From positions 1-36,326 of the forward strand of contig CACMVA010000008.1 of NCBI GenBank assembly GCA_902617045.1: a DNA stretch of 36,326 nucleotides, read 5' to 3'. The notes below the pieces were generated by a model. The model was not told the origin of the DNA, made no database searches, and was given only the letters and a program-made list of their open reading frames with translations. A program made the translations under genes and the position numbers. Positions within the stretch are counted from its first letter, which is position 1; every line of letters begins with the position of its first letter. Positions 26,581 through 33,992 of the stretch are shown piece after piece. This DNA is from an uncultured SAR86 cluster bacterium (lineage in GTDB: Bacteria; Pseudomonadota; Gammaproteobacteria; Magnimaribacterales; D2472).

Positions 26581-27243
26581 ATGATTGAATTTACAGACGA
26601 TCAGAAGAAAGCTATTGCTGCTGCTCAAGAGAAATTCACTGATTTAAAAGATAAAGTTGATAGTCTATCTGATGATCAATTAAATTTATTGTTTGGTGAA
26701 GCCAGAAGTATGAATGGTTGGCAGGATAAAGATGTATCTGATGATACCTTAAATCAATTATATTCACTAACTAAAATGGGACCAACAAGTACAAATTGTT
26801 GTCCTGCAAGATTTATTTTTATTAAATCAGATGAACAGAAAAAATTAATTAAAGAGGCACTATTACCTAATAACGTAGATAAATGCATGACTGCACCTGT
26901 TATAGCTATCATTGGTTATGATTTAGATTTTTCTGATCATATGGGTAAGCTTTTCCCACATATGGACGTTGCTCCAATGTATAAGGGGAATCCTGATATG
27001 AACTTATCAACTGCATTTAGAAACTCTAGTCTTCAAGGGGCTTATATGATGATGGTTGCTAGAGCTATTGGCTTAGATTGTGGTCCTATGTCTGGCTTTA
27101 ATAATGACTTAGTTGATGAAATATTCTTTAAAGACACTAATATAAAATCTAACTTTCTTTGTTGTTTAGGTTATGGTGATCCTTCAAAAATATTTATGAG
27201 ATTGCCTAGATTTGAGTTTGATGAGGTTTGTAAAATTATTTAA
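26581..27243 (+). CDS. Nitroreductase family protein, RutE-like (220 aa)
   Basis: An FMN-dependent reductase closest in appearance to E. coli RutE (malonic semialdehyde reductase): LFGEARSMNGWQDKDVSDDTL, MGPTSTNCCPARFIFI, TAFRNSSLQGAYMMMVARAIGLDCGPMSGF. It has about 30 extra N-terminal residues before the conserved core. It starts four bases after the dioxygenase stop, so it is in the same operon and may reduce an aldehyde or enal formed downstream of ring cleavage. The exact substrate cannot be read from sequence. Confidence 0.85.
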   Translation: MIEFTDDQKKAIAAAQEKFTDLKDKVDSLSDDQLNLLFGEARSMNGWQDKDVSDDTLNQLYSLTKMGPTSTNCCPARFIFIKSDEQKKLIKEALLPNNVDKCMTAPVIAIIGYDLDFSDHMGKLFPHMDVAPMYKGNPDMNLSTAFRNSSLQGAYMMMVARAIGLDCGPMSGFNNDLVDEIFFKDTNIKSNFLCCLGYGDPSKIFMRLPRFEFDEVCKII

Positions 27244-27249
27244 TTATCT

Positions 27250-28104
27250 TTAGAAATCTACAAGATCTGTGAGATATTTACCTTTCAATTTGTTATAAAT
27301 TTTCAATATTACCTTGGTTATTTTCAGTAAAAATATTGGGTTAGCTTCTTTTTTAAAATTACTGTCTTTATCTAATTTATCAAACCAATTTTTAACGTTT
27401 TTATATTTATCTATTGGAATACCGGCTTCATATAAACGTTTTGTAGAAACATACCATGCTAAGTCAACAATCGTAAACTCATCTCCTTTAAGAAAGTTTT
27501 GATTCTTTAAGATAGTATCAAATTTTGAATATATATCTTTAAATTTATTTCCACTTTCAATAACTTCATCATCTGTAATGCCATGATCATAATGTTTTTT
27601 CCAAAAAGATATTTCTTTTTCTTTGTAAGCATCACCTTGTCCTTGAATTGTTCCATCATGTGATTCTTTAAAATCAATTTTTTTAGGATCTTTTTTACCA
27701 AGAATATGAGGTACTATATATCTAAATGTTAATCTTCTAAGATCAAAATGTAGGCTGTCTTGATAATCTAGATCTTTTTTAATTTCATTAATTAAATTTG
27801 TCGGAAATAATTTAGTGTTTGGAAACTCTTGATCTAAGTATGTCATTATATCGTTACTTTCAATGTGAACATCGCCATTATGAACTAAAGTAGGTACCAA
27901 TCCTCTTGGATTTATTCCAAGGTACCATTCTGAGAATTGATCTCCTTTTATAAGATTAACTTCGTGGGAGACCCAATCAATATTTTTATAATTTAAAAAT
28001 ATTCTTAATTTTTGTGAACAAGCTGAGCCTTGAAAATGAAATAAATGAACACCTTTCCATTCTAATACTTCGGTTGTCTTGATATCAATTTTATCTAATT
28101 TCAT
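27250..28104 (-). CDS. Glutathione S-transferase family protein (284 aa)
   Basis: The thioredoxin-like N-terminal domain carries FQGSACSQKLRIFLNYKNI with both Ser and Cys candidates at the active site, VPTLVHNG with the cis-Pro, and ESNDIMTYLDQEF. The helical C-terminal domain has GDEFTIVDLAWYVSTKRL. It is longer than usual and unlike the GST at 24623. Its ATG directly abuts the sulfatase stop, so it is the last gene of the hydroxylase-TetR-sulfatase-GST operon. The Cys-containing active site recalls Cys-type (Lambda/Omega, LigG-like) GSTs, but this is only a resemblance. It converges on the nitroreductase with six bases between. Confidence 0.83.
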   Translation of the reverse strand: MKLDKIDIKTTEVLEWKGVHLFHFQGSACSQKLRIFLNYKNIDWVSHEVNLIKGDQFSEWYLGINPRGLVPTLVHNGDVHIESNDIMTYLDQEFPNTKLFPTNLINEIKKDLDYQDSLHFDLRRLTFRYIVPHILGKKDPKKIDFKESHDGTIQGQGDAYKEKEISFWKKHYDHGITDDEVIESGNKFKDIYSKFDTILKNQNFLKGDEFTIVDLAWYVSTKRLYEAGIPIDKYKNVKNWFDKLDKDSNFKKEANPIFLLKITKVILKIYNKLKGKYLTDLVDF

Positions 28105-29667
28105 TTAAAAAAATAATTTTGATGATTTAAGCTTTCTAATTAAAAATATTACAGCAGTTAAGAAAAGGATAAATCCAATTAAATAATATTTAAAAGCAAG
28201 AATCATAACCCAAGCCATAATGAAAAAACTTTTTGTTGGGGAGGGGTATTCACTTATATCATAGTCCATTTCAAGCCATGGTGATCCAATTACAGGACCT
28301 CCCTCAGTGTCTCCATAATTATAAAAATGTGCTGGGTCAATTATTGGAATTACTTCCCTTTGTTTCATGCCCATCATAGTTTCTTTCATTGAGTTAAAAA
28401 CCTCTAGTTCAATCTTAGATAAATCTTTAGTTTCAAATGGATCATCATTTACATTGAATAATGAATAAGTTCCTTCTACATCAAGCATTACTGGTTTTCG
28501 AAAATGCAACTTCCATTCATCATTAAATAAAGCTCGTTCATCAAATACTATTTTTGCTCCAACAAAATCATTATTTGGAGCTATAAGATTACCAGTAATT
28601 AAACTTTGCCATTTGTCAGTTCCATCAAAGGCTATTTGATCACTGACTTCTATCTCTGCTGCTGTTAACAAGGTTGGAAGTAGATCTTGAACAAATATAT
28701 ATTGATCGCTTTTTGAGTTACCTAAAACTCCTTTCCACATTATACTTGCAGGAACTCTTATGCCCCCTTCATGTGCAGAAGCTTTACTTCCACGGAGTCC
28801 AGCTGTACTCCCTCTAGAATGAGTCAAGCCTGGTGCTAATACAGCAACGATAGGGTTTATATCAAATACAGGGCCATTATCACTAAAAAAAACAATTATT
28901 GTTTCTTCTAATATTCCTTGACCTTCAATTGTATCGATTATTTTTCCAATCTCAGTATCCAGAGCATTAACATTTGCTGCATATGCTCTATCAAGTGGAT
29001 CTTCAATATAATTAAATAATTCTATATTCTTTTCAGGAGCCTGAATTGGAGTGTGGGGTGCGTTAAAAGCAATATAAAGAAAAAGGGGTCGATTTGGATC
29101 TTTGTTTTCAATAATTCTAATTGCTTCATTTGCAATAAGCTCAGTTGAATAACCATCTTCATATAGAGGCTCCTCATTTCTGTGCCAATCTAATCTTGAT
29201 GAATGCACATGGTCAAAGTATCCAATTCCTCCTAGCATGTTTCCATAACTTTGATCAAAACCTCTGTTTGTAGGCCAATATTCTTTCAAATGAAGTCCCA
29301 AATGCCATTTACCTGAGAGGGCAGTTTGATAGCCTGCTTCTTTAAAAAACTGAGGCATTATTTTTAAATCTGCCGGCAGCCCATATTGCTCTGCAGTTGG
29401 ATTTGCCAAGGGTCTAATAATGCCATGATTAAATATATGAAGACCTGTTAATAATGATGCTCTTGTCGGACTACAAACAGGGCTTGCGTAAAATCTGTTA
29501 AGTTCAAGACCATTTTTAGCTAATGCATCTATATTTGGAGTTGGAATATGTCCCCCATGGTATGAGACATCACCCCAGCCCATATCATCGGTGAGTATGA
29601 TAATTACATTTGGCTTGGAATGAATGTTTGCACTTAAGAGCAATATTATTAATATTAATATTTTCAT
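28105..29667 (-). CDS. Sulfatase (formylglycine-dependent, 520 aa)
   Basis: An exported sulfatase. The signal peptide ends near SANIHS (residues 1-17). The catalytic core has Asp27-Asp28 as metal ligands (ILTDDMGWGD), the activation motif CSPTR with Cys65 to be turned into formylglycine, GKWHLG, and FSDNGP. An unusual C-terminal membrane helix (about 485-511) ends in a basic tail, so the enzyme is likely tethered to the inner membrane facing the periplasm. The length is typical of arylsulfatase A-like enzymes. No formylglycine-generating enzyme is in the window. It overlaps the TetR stop (ATGA), tying it to that operon: desulfation of a sulfated organic substrate is suggested. Confidence 0.9.
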   Translation of the reverse strand: MKILILIILLLSANIHSKPNVIIILTDDMGWGDVSYHGGHIPTPNIDALAKNGLELNRFYASPVCSPTRASLLTGLHIFNHGIIRPLANPTAEQYGLPADLKIMPQFFKEAGYQTALSGKWHLGLHLKEYWPTNRGFDQSYGNMLGGIGYFDHVHSSRLDWHRNEEPLYEDGYSTELIANEAIRIIENKDPNRPLFLYIAFNAPHTPIQAPEKNIELFNYIEDPLDRAYAANVNALDTEIGKIIDTIEGQGILEETIIVFFSDNGPVFDINPIVAVLAPGLTHSRGSTAGLRGSKASAHEGGIRVPASIMWKGVLGNSKSDQYIFVQDLLPTLLTAAEIEVSDQIAFDGTDKWQSLITGNLIAPNNDFVGAKIVFDERALFNDEWKLHFRKPVMLDVEGTYSLFNVNDDPFETKDLSKIELEVFNSMKETMMGMKQREVIPIIDPAHFYNYGDTEGGPVIGSPWLEMDYDISEYPSPTKSFFIMAWVMILAFKYYLIGFILFLTAVIFLIRKLKSSKLFF

Positions 29668-30254
29668 TTCTTAATAATTTTCTTAAATCCAGATTCTCTT
29701 GCATCAAAAAAGAATTTCATAAAAACTTTTTTATCATTTGCAGACATCTCTAACACTTCATCAATATACTTTTCCATTGAAGCCAAGCCAAATTCAACAA
29801 CCATAGCTATTGCCACAGCTGATTTAATTTCAGAATTTGGTTTTTTTAAATTTTTTAATTTTGTAAGTTGTTCAAGTGTGTTTCTTGAAGCAGATAAATT
29901 TGAATCTATTTGAACTCTTACTAAATCCATTTGATCATCAAGTACAGCTCTTATAATTGCTTTGAAGTAATCGTCAGTTATGGTTGATAGTGGTTCGTCT
30001 CCAAGGTTAGTGGGTGATACATCTCTCCTTTCTAATTGTTGAACATGTTCAAATGCCAATTGTTTGTATGTAGCAATTAATAGACCTTTTTTACCACCGA
30101 AATAATGATGAATCTGAGCATGATTTACTCCAGCATGCTCAGCAATATCTCTAATAGTGAGTTGATTTGGGCCTACCGATCCAACAAGATATGATGCAGA
30201 ATCTATCAGACGCTTTTCAACATTTTTTCTACCTCTTCTATTATTATCAGCCAT
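29664..30254 (-). CDS. TetR-family transcriptional regulator (196 aa)
   Basis: The N-terminal helix-turn-helix is clear: QLTIRDIAEHAGVNHAQIHHYFGGKKGLL (about residues 31-59, split here by no gap). The C-terminal ligand domain is generic. ATG at 30254 gives MADNNRRGRKNV; an in-frame start at 30314 would overlap the hydroxylase gene by 47 bases and add an unrelated-looking stretch. It lies 13 bases after the hydroxylase and overlaps the sulfatase, so it is transcribed from the promoter region that holds operator copy 3. I infer that it is autoregulated and binds the 14-base palindromes at 21932, 22101, 31877, 32455 and perhaps 74. Confidence 0.9.
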   Translation of the reverse strand: MADNNRRGRKNVEKRLIDSASYLVGSVGPNQLTIRDIAEHAGVNHAQIHHYFGGKKGLLIATYKQLAFEHVQQLERRDVSPTNLGDEPLSTITDDYFKAIIRAVLDDQMDLVRVQIDSNLSASRNTLEQLTKLKNLKKPNSEIKSAVAIAMVVEFGLASMEKYIDEVLEMSANDKKVFMKFFFDARESGFKKIIKK

Positions 30255-30267
30255 TTTTGTATGAATA

Positions 30268-31848
30268 TTAATGCTTAAAAAGCTCTCCTTTGAGTTTTGT
30301 AATAAGTTTATCAATATTATTAATAATATCTACATTATCCACACAACCATATATATGTTGATCTGGTCGAATTATTGCAGCAGATATATTATTTTCTTTA
30401 GCCCAATTACAAATCTTTTTATCTTGATTAAATTTATTATCTTCTGTCATTAGATGAATATTATTCTCAAAAATTTTTGCTGATTCTAAATTTTTAATTT
30501 CATTGAATACATTTATATCATTTTGAAATAGTAAAATTCCAAAATTGTTGCCAAGATATTGATCAAATAATTTATTATCAACTTTAATATCAAGGGAAGG
30601 GTGAGGAATAATTACACCATTAACATCATTAGGGAATAGATCATTATCAATCATTCCATTTTTAATTTTCCATGGCTTTTGAAATTTTAAAGGTTTTAGA
30701 AGTTTTGGTATATAACTAGCAACATTAAGATAAATGTCTCTTATGGTTGCTGTTAACCAATCTTGACTTCCAATTATATCGCCTTGTTTCATTGCGCCTT
30801 TTATTACAAAATCTACAATTCCTTTTCTTTCTAATGAATATGTATTGAGAATTTCTTTATTAAAAATGTTATTCATTACGCCTGACAATTTCCAACATAA
30901 GTTATATGAATCCTTTATACCTTGGCATAGACCTTGTCCTAAAAACGGAGGCATTTGATGGGCAGCATCACCTAAAAGAAAACAATTATTAAATTTAAAA
31001 TTTTTTGCTAATAGGCCATGAAATGTATAAGCACTAGATCTTAACAACTTACCACTATGCAGTGGAATTTCTGGATTTAGCCTCCAAAGATGTGGCTTCA
31101 TCATTTTACGTATATTTTTTTCGTCTTCTAATGTCGCTAAATTATCATCAGGATTAACCTTAAATTCCCATCTTACGTGTTGTCCTGTTATTGGAACAAT
31201 TGTTGTTGGTCTTTTATAGTCACATATCTGATATCGATCAGTGTTAATCTTATATTTATCATCTACCTGATAATCTACAACCACCCAATCTTGGTCACAT
31301 TTATAATCAAATGATTCTATATTTAATGCCTTTCTAACAAAACTATTAGCACCATCACAAGCTAAAACATAATTACTTGTTATATATTCATTTTCTTCGT
31401 TGTTTATATTTAATAAAGTTAAATTATTAATAGATTCTTGAGCATCAATATTTGTTAACTTATAGCCAAGTTTTATATCAATATTATTATGTTTAATAGC
31501 TTCACTTCTTAAAAAATTTTCAAATATAGGTTGATTAAAGAAAACACTTTCATCATAACCATTAATTGGCTCATCAAGCTTAAGATTAATATTTACAATT
31601 GATTTACCTTTATTATTTAAAAAATTAATTCCTTCCATTGGATGAATAATTTTTGAAATTTCATCCATAAAGCCCATTGTTTGAAATATTCTTTGAGTTT
31701 GTCCATCAAAATGAACAGCCCTTGGAATATCCCAAATCTCTTTTTTTGGTTCTATTACAATTGTATTGAAACCTTTTTGTCCAAATAAATTTGCTGTAAC
31801 AGCACCGACAGGACCATAACCTATAATTGCAATATCATAATTTTTCAT
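30268..31848 (-). CDS. FAD-dependent aromatic hydroxylase, MhpA-like (526 aa)
   Basis: A class A flavoprotein monooxygenase. The FAD-binding GYGPVG is at residues 10-15 with Glu33 at the end of strand 2. The DG motif (ACDGANSFVRK) and the GD motif (LGDAAHQMPPFLGQGLCQGIKDSYNLCWKL) are complete. A C-terminal thioredoxin-like domain ends with ISAAIIRPDQHIYG, as in MhpA (3-(3-hydroxyphenyl)propionate hydroxylase), TfdB and PheA relatives. Such enzymes ortho-hydroxylate phenols to catechols using NAD(P)H and O2, which would supply the extradiol dioxygenase. First gene of a four-gene operon; it is divergent from the 137-residue membrane protein, with the shared operator between them. Confidence 0.87.
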   Translation of the reverse strand: MKNYDIAIIGYGPVGAVTANLFGQKGFNTIVIEPKKEIWDIPRAVHFDGQTQRIFQTMGFMDEISKIIHPMEGINFLNNKGKSIVNINLKLDEPINGYDESVFFNQPIFENFLRSEAIKHNNIDIKLGYKLTNIDAQESINNLTLLNINNEENEYITSNYVLACDGANSFVRKALNIESFDYKCDQDWVVVDYQVDDKYKINTDRYQICDYKRPTTIVPITGQHVRWEFKVNPDDNLATLEDEKNIRKMMKPHLWRLNPEIPLHSGKLLRSSAYTFHGLLAKNFKFNNCFLLGDAAHQMPPFLGQGLCQGIKDSYNLCWKLSGVMNNIFNKEILNTYSLERKGIVDFVIKGAMKQGDIIGSQDWLTATIRDIYLNVASYIPKLLKPLKFQKPWKIKNGMIDNDLFPNDVNGVIIPHPSLDIKVDNKLFDQYLGNNFGILLFQNDINVFNEIKNLESAKIFENNIHLMTEDNKFNQDKKICNWAKENNISAAIIRPDQHIYGCVDNVDIINNIDKLITKLKGELFKH

Positions 31849-31853
31849 AGTAA

Positions 31854-31897
31854 ATAGTTTATGAGTTGATTTATTTTAGTCAAGTGGTTAGGATGTT
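31854..31897 (+). repeat. Duplicated promoter block, copy A
   Basis: This 44-base segment is 40/44 identical to 32432-32475. It contains -35 TTGATT (31866-31871), a 17-base spacer, and -10 TAGGAT (31889-31894). The operator is in the spacer. It lies upstream of the 137-residue membrane protein and within the divergent region of the hydroxylase operon. Confidence 0.75.
31877..31890. promoter_or_regulatory. Operator copy 3, between the hydroxylase operon and the membrane protein gene
   Basis: TAGTCA-AG-TGGTTA lies in the spacer of the predicted plus-strand promoter, overlapping the first bases of its -10. It is about 30 bases from the hydroxylase start codon, so a bound regulator could control both directions, including its own operon. 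Confidence 0.6.
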
Positions 31898-31931
31898 ATG
31901 TTCAAATCACTTAAAGATTGGGAGAAATAAA

Positions 31932-32345
31932 ATGGTCGAATTTGAAATTAGTAATAACTTCTCTATTGGATTTATAGGGCGGGTAATGTTTATGTTTGCC
32001 ATGTTATTCTTGTTATGGATGGTGTTTAAAGTTATTGCTTTAGCTCACGAAAGAGGTTCAAATTTATTTCAAAAAATACTCGGAACAACAATTTCTGGAT
32101 GTGTTTTGATTTTTAATTTATTAGCATGGAATAGATTTCCAGCATTCTTCAACAATTGGGCTTACAGTTTGTCTCAATTAGACTCTTTGAGTCCAGGTGG
32201 ACAAAGGTTTGTAGATAATATGGAGCCTACTGGCTATCTTGACGCAGGATTAGTACCCTCTGATCCAGTAAGCACAGTTTTTTGGCTTGGCATAGCCATT
32301 GCTCTATTGATGGGAATATGGACAGCTCCTAACCCTAAAGCTTAA
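31932..32345 (+). CDS. Small membrane protein of unknown function (137 aa)
   Basis: I do not recognise the family. Three membrane helices are visible: about 12-34, 45-66 and 112-130, with a loop of about 45 residues between the last two (SQLDSLSPGGQRFVDNMEPTGYLDAGLVPSD). ATG at 31932 has a ribosome binding site (GGGAGA, about 7 bases before); an earlier TTG would lie on the promoter itself. Its promoter and operator are nearly identical to those of the aldehyde dehydrogenase operon, so it is almost certainly part of the same pathway, perhaps for transport or as partner of a membrane enzyme. Confidence 0.8.
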   Translation: MVEFEISNNFSIGFIGRVMFMFAMLFLLWMVFKVIALAHERGSNLFQKILGTTISGCVLIFNLLAWNRFPAFFNNWAYSLSQLDSLSPGGQRFVDNMEPTGYLDAGLVPSDPVSTVFWLGIAIALLMGIWTAPNPKA

Positions 32346-32371
32346 AAAAACCTTTAGAGCGGTCTTTTAAA
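32346..32371 (+). terminator. Possible weak terminator after the 137-aa membrane protein
   Basis: AAAACC followed by TTTAGAGC and GGTCTTTT can form an imperfect A/T-rich hairpin with a bulge, ending in a short T run. Weak, but it stands between this gene and the next promoter. The rest of the 32346-32504 gap is AT-rich up to the promoter block. Confidence 0.3.
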
Positions 32372-32431
32372 ATTTAAAATCTTAATTATTTTCAAGGCAA
32401 ACATATTTAAGATATTATCCTTTCTTGGTAT

Positions 32432-32475
32432 ATAGTTAATGGGTTGATTTATTTTAGTCAACTGGTTAGGATATT
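32432..32475 (+). repeat. Duplicated promoter block, copy B
   Basis: Second copy of the 44-base block, with four mismatches to 31854-31897. -35 TTGATT at 32444-32449, 17-base spacer, -10 TAGGAT at 32467-32472. It drives the aldehyde dehydrogenase operon. Confidence 0.75.
32455..32468. promoter_or_regulatory. Operator copy 4, aldehyde dehydrogenase operon
   Basis: TAGTCA-AC-TGGTTA lies in the promoter spacer and overlaps the -10, exactly as in copy 3. It differs from copy 3 by one base, in the central dinucleotide. Confidence 0.6.
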
Positions 32476-32504
32476 TAGACCAACTTATTATAAAGGGGAG
32501 TTTT

Positions 32505-33992
32505 ATGTACAAAGTTGATCACTTTATTAACGGAAAATCATCGTCTGAATCTAATAAAACATCAAAAATATATAATCCTTCATATGGAACTGAAATTGGA
32601 GAAGTCTTATGTGCAACAAATGAGGTTGCTGATAAGGCTGTTGAATCTGCCTATGAAGCATCAAAAGCTTGGTCAAAAACTGGATTAATCTATAGATCAG
32701 AGTTAATTCTAAAATTTAGACAAAATGTCATTAATAGGTCTAAAGAAATAATTGATTTAGGTATAAGTGAGGCTGGAAAAACTCGACCAGATGCCGAGGC
32801 TGAGCTTGATAGGGCAGTTCAAGCATTGACTCATATTGCTGGCGTTCAACACTTTTACCCATCTCACTATAGTCAAAATGTTGCAGGTGGAATTGATATA
32901 GCTGACTTAAGATTTCCTATTGGTGTTGTCGTTGGCGTGGGTCCTTTTAATTTTCCAATCTTGATTCCATTATTGCACAGCGCCATGGCATTGGTGACTG
33001 GAAATACTTATATTGGCAAACCCAGCGAAAAAGTTCCCTCTGTGTCTAGGCTATATGCTGATATATGGAAAGAATCTGGCCTTCCAGATGGTTGTTATAA
33101 TGTTGTTAATGGTGACAAAGAAACAGTTGAATTTTTGGTCCGTCATGAAAAAGTTGATGGCTTAGCATTTATTGGTAGCACAGCTGCTGCAAAAAGCTTA
33201 AAAATGCTCGGAGTTGAGCATAATACAAAAGTTCAAGCTCTGGGCGGTGCCAAAAATCACATGATTGTACTTCCTGATGCTGATTTAGATATGTCAGCAG
33301 ATGCTGCAGTTTCTGCTAGTTTTGGTGCTGCTGGCCAAAGATGCATGGCTGTCTCTGTTGTTGTAGCTGTTGGTGATATAGCAGATGAACTCTTAGATAA
33401 AATTAAAGAAAGGATGCCGAATTTGATCATGGGTGTTACTGATGATGATAAAACACAGTTAGGACCAGTTATCTCGCCTGAAAATAAAGATAGAATTTAT
33501 TCATTTATTAATAGTGCTGAACCTGATGGGGCAACTTTAGTTGTAGATGGAAGAATTAGATCTAATTCATTGGAGGGATGTTTTGTGGGTCCGACATTAA
33601 TTGATAACGTTAAACCAGGTATGGCTGTATATGAAAATGAAATTTTTGGACCTGTATTATCTTTTGTCAGAGCTAAAACTTATGATGAAGCTATGAAAAT
33701 TACTAATTCAAATAATTTTGGAAATGGAGCTGCTTTATTTACACGTGATGGTGGTGTTGCAAAAAAATGGTCTGATGAGATTCAGGCTGGTTCAGTGGGT
33801 ATTAATGTACCAATTCCTTTGCCAACTTATGCGCATAGTTTTGGTGGTTGGAAGGACAGTGCATTCTCGGAAACTAAAGGTTTTGGTCCATCAGCAATTG
33901 AGTTTTATACAAAGACCAAGTCCTTATCAACTCGTTGGCCAGATCCTGCTGACAGTAAGGTTGATTTAGGATTCCCAAGAAATGATAACTAA
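32505..33992 (+). CDS. CoA-acylating aldehyde dehydrogenase, methylmalonate-semialdehyde dehydrogenase type (495 aa)
   Basis: The MmsA/IolA group oxidises malonate or methylmalonate semialdehydes to acetyl- or propionyl-CoA using NAD and CoA. The signatures are clear: GPFNFPILIPLLHSAMALVTGNTYIGKPSEKVP, LGGAKNHMIVLPDADLDMSADAAVSASFGAAGQRCMA with catalytic Cys280, and ENEIFGPVLSFVRA. The length is typical. A strong ribosome binding site (AGGGGAG) precedes ATG at 32505. The promoter holds the shared operator. It overlaps the next gene by 11 bases. In this setting it probably converts an aldehyde from ring cleavage or side-chain removal to an acyl-CoA; the exact aldehyde is unknown, so I give no symbol. 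Confidence 0.9.
   Translation: MYKVDHFINGKSSSESNKTSKIYNPSYGTEIGEVLCATNEVADKAVESAYEASKAWSKTGLIYRSELILKFRQNVINRSKEIIDLGISEAGKTRPDAEAELDRAVQALTHIAGVQHFYPSHYSQNVAGGIDIADLRFPIGVVVGVGPFNFPILIPLLHSAMALVTGNTYIGKPSEKVPSVSRLYADIWKESGLPDGCYNVVNGDKETVEFLVRHEKVDGLAFIGSTAAAKSLKMLGVEHNTKVQALGGAKNHMIVLPDADLDMSADAAVSASFGAAGQRCMAVSVVVAVGDIADELLDKIKERMPNLIMGVTDDDKTQLGPVISPENKDRIYSFINSAEPDGATLVVDGRIRSNSLEGCFVGPTLIDNVKPGMAVYENEIFGPVLSFVRAKTYDEAMKITNSNNFGNGAALFTRDGGVAKKWSDEIQAGSVGINVPIPLPTYAHSFGGWKDSAFSETKGFGPSAIEFYTKTKSLSTRWPDPADSKVDLGFPRNDN

Noticed and set aside
31866-31931. TTG-started extension of the 137-residue membrane protein
   Set aside because: It would translate the -35, operator and -10 that are shared with the block at 32432-32475; ATG at 31932 has a ribosome binding site.
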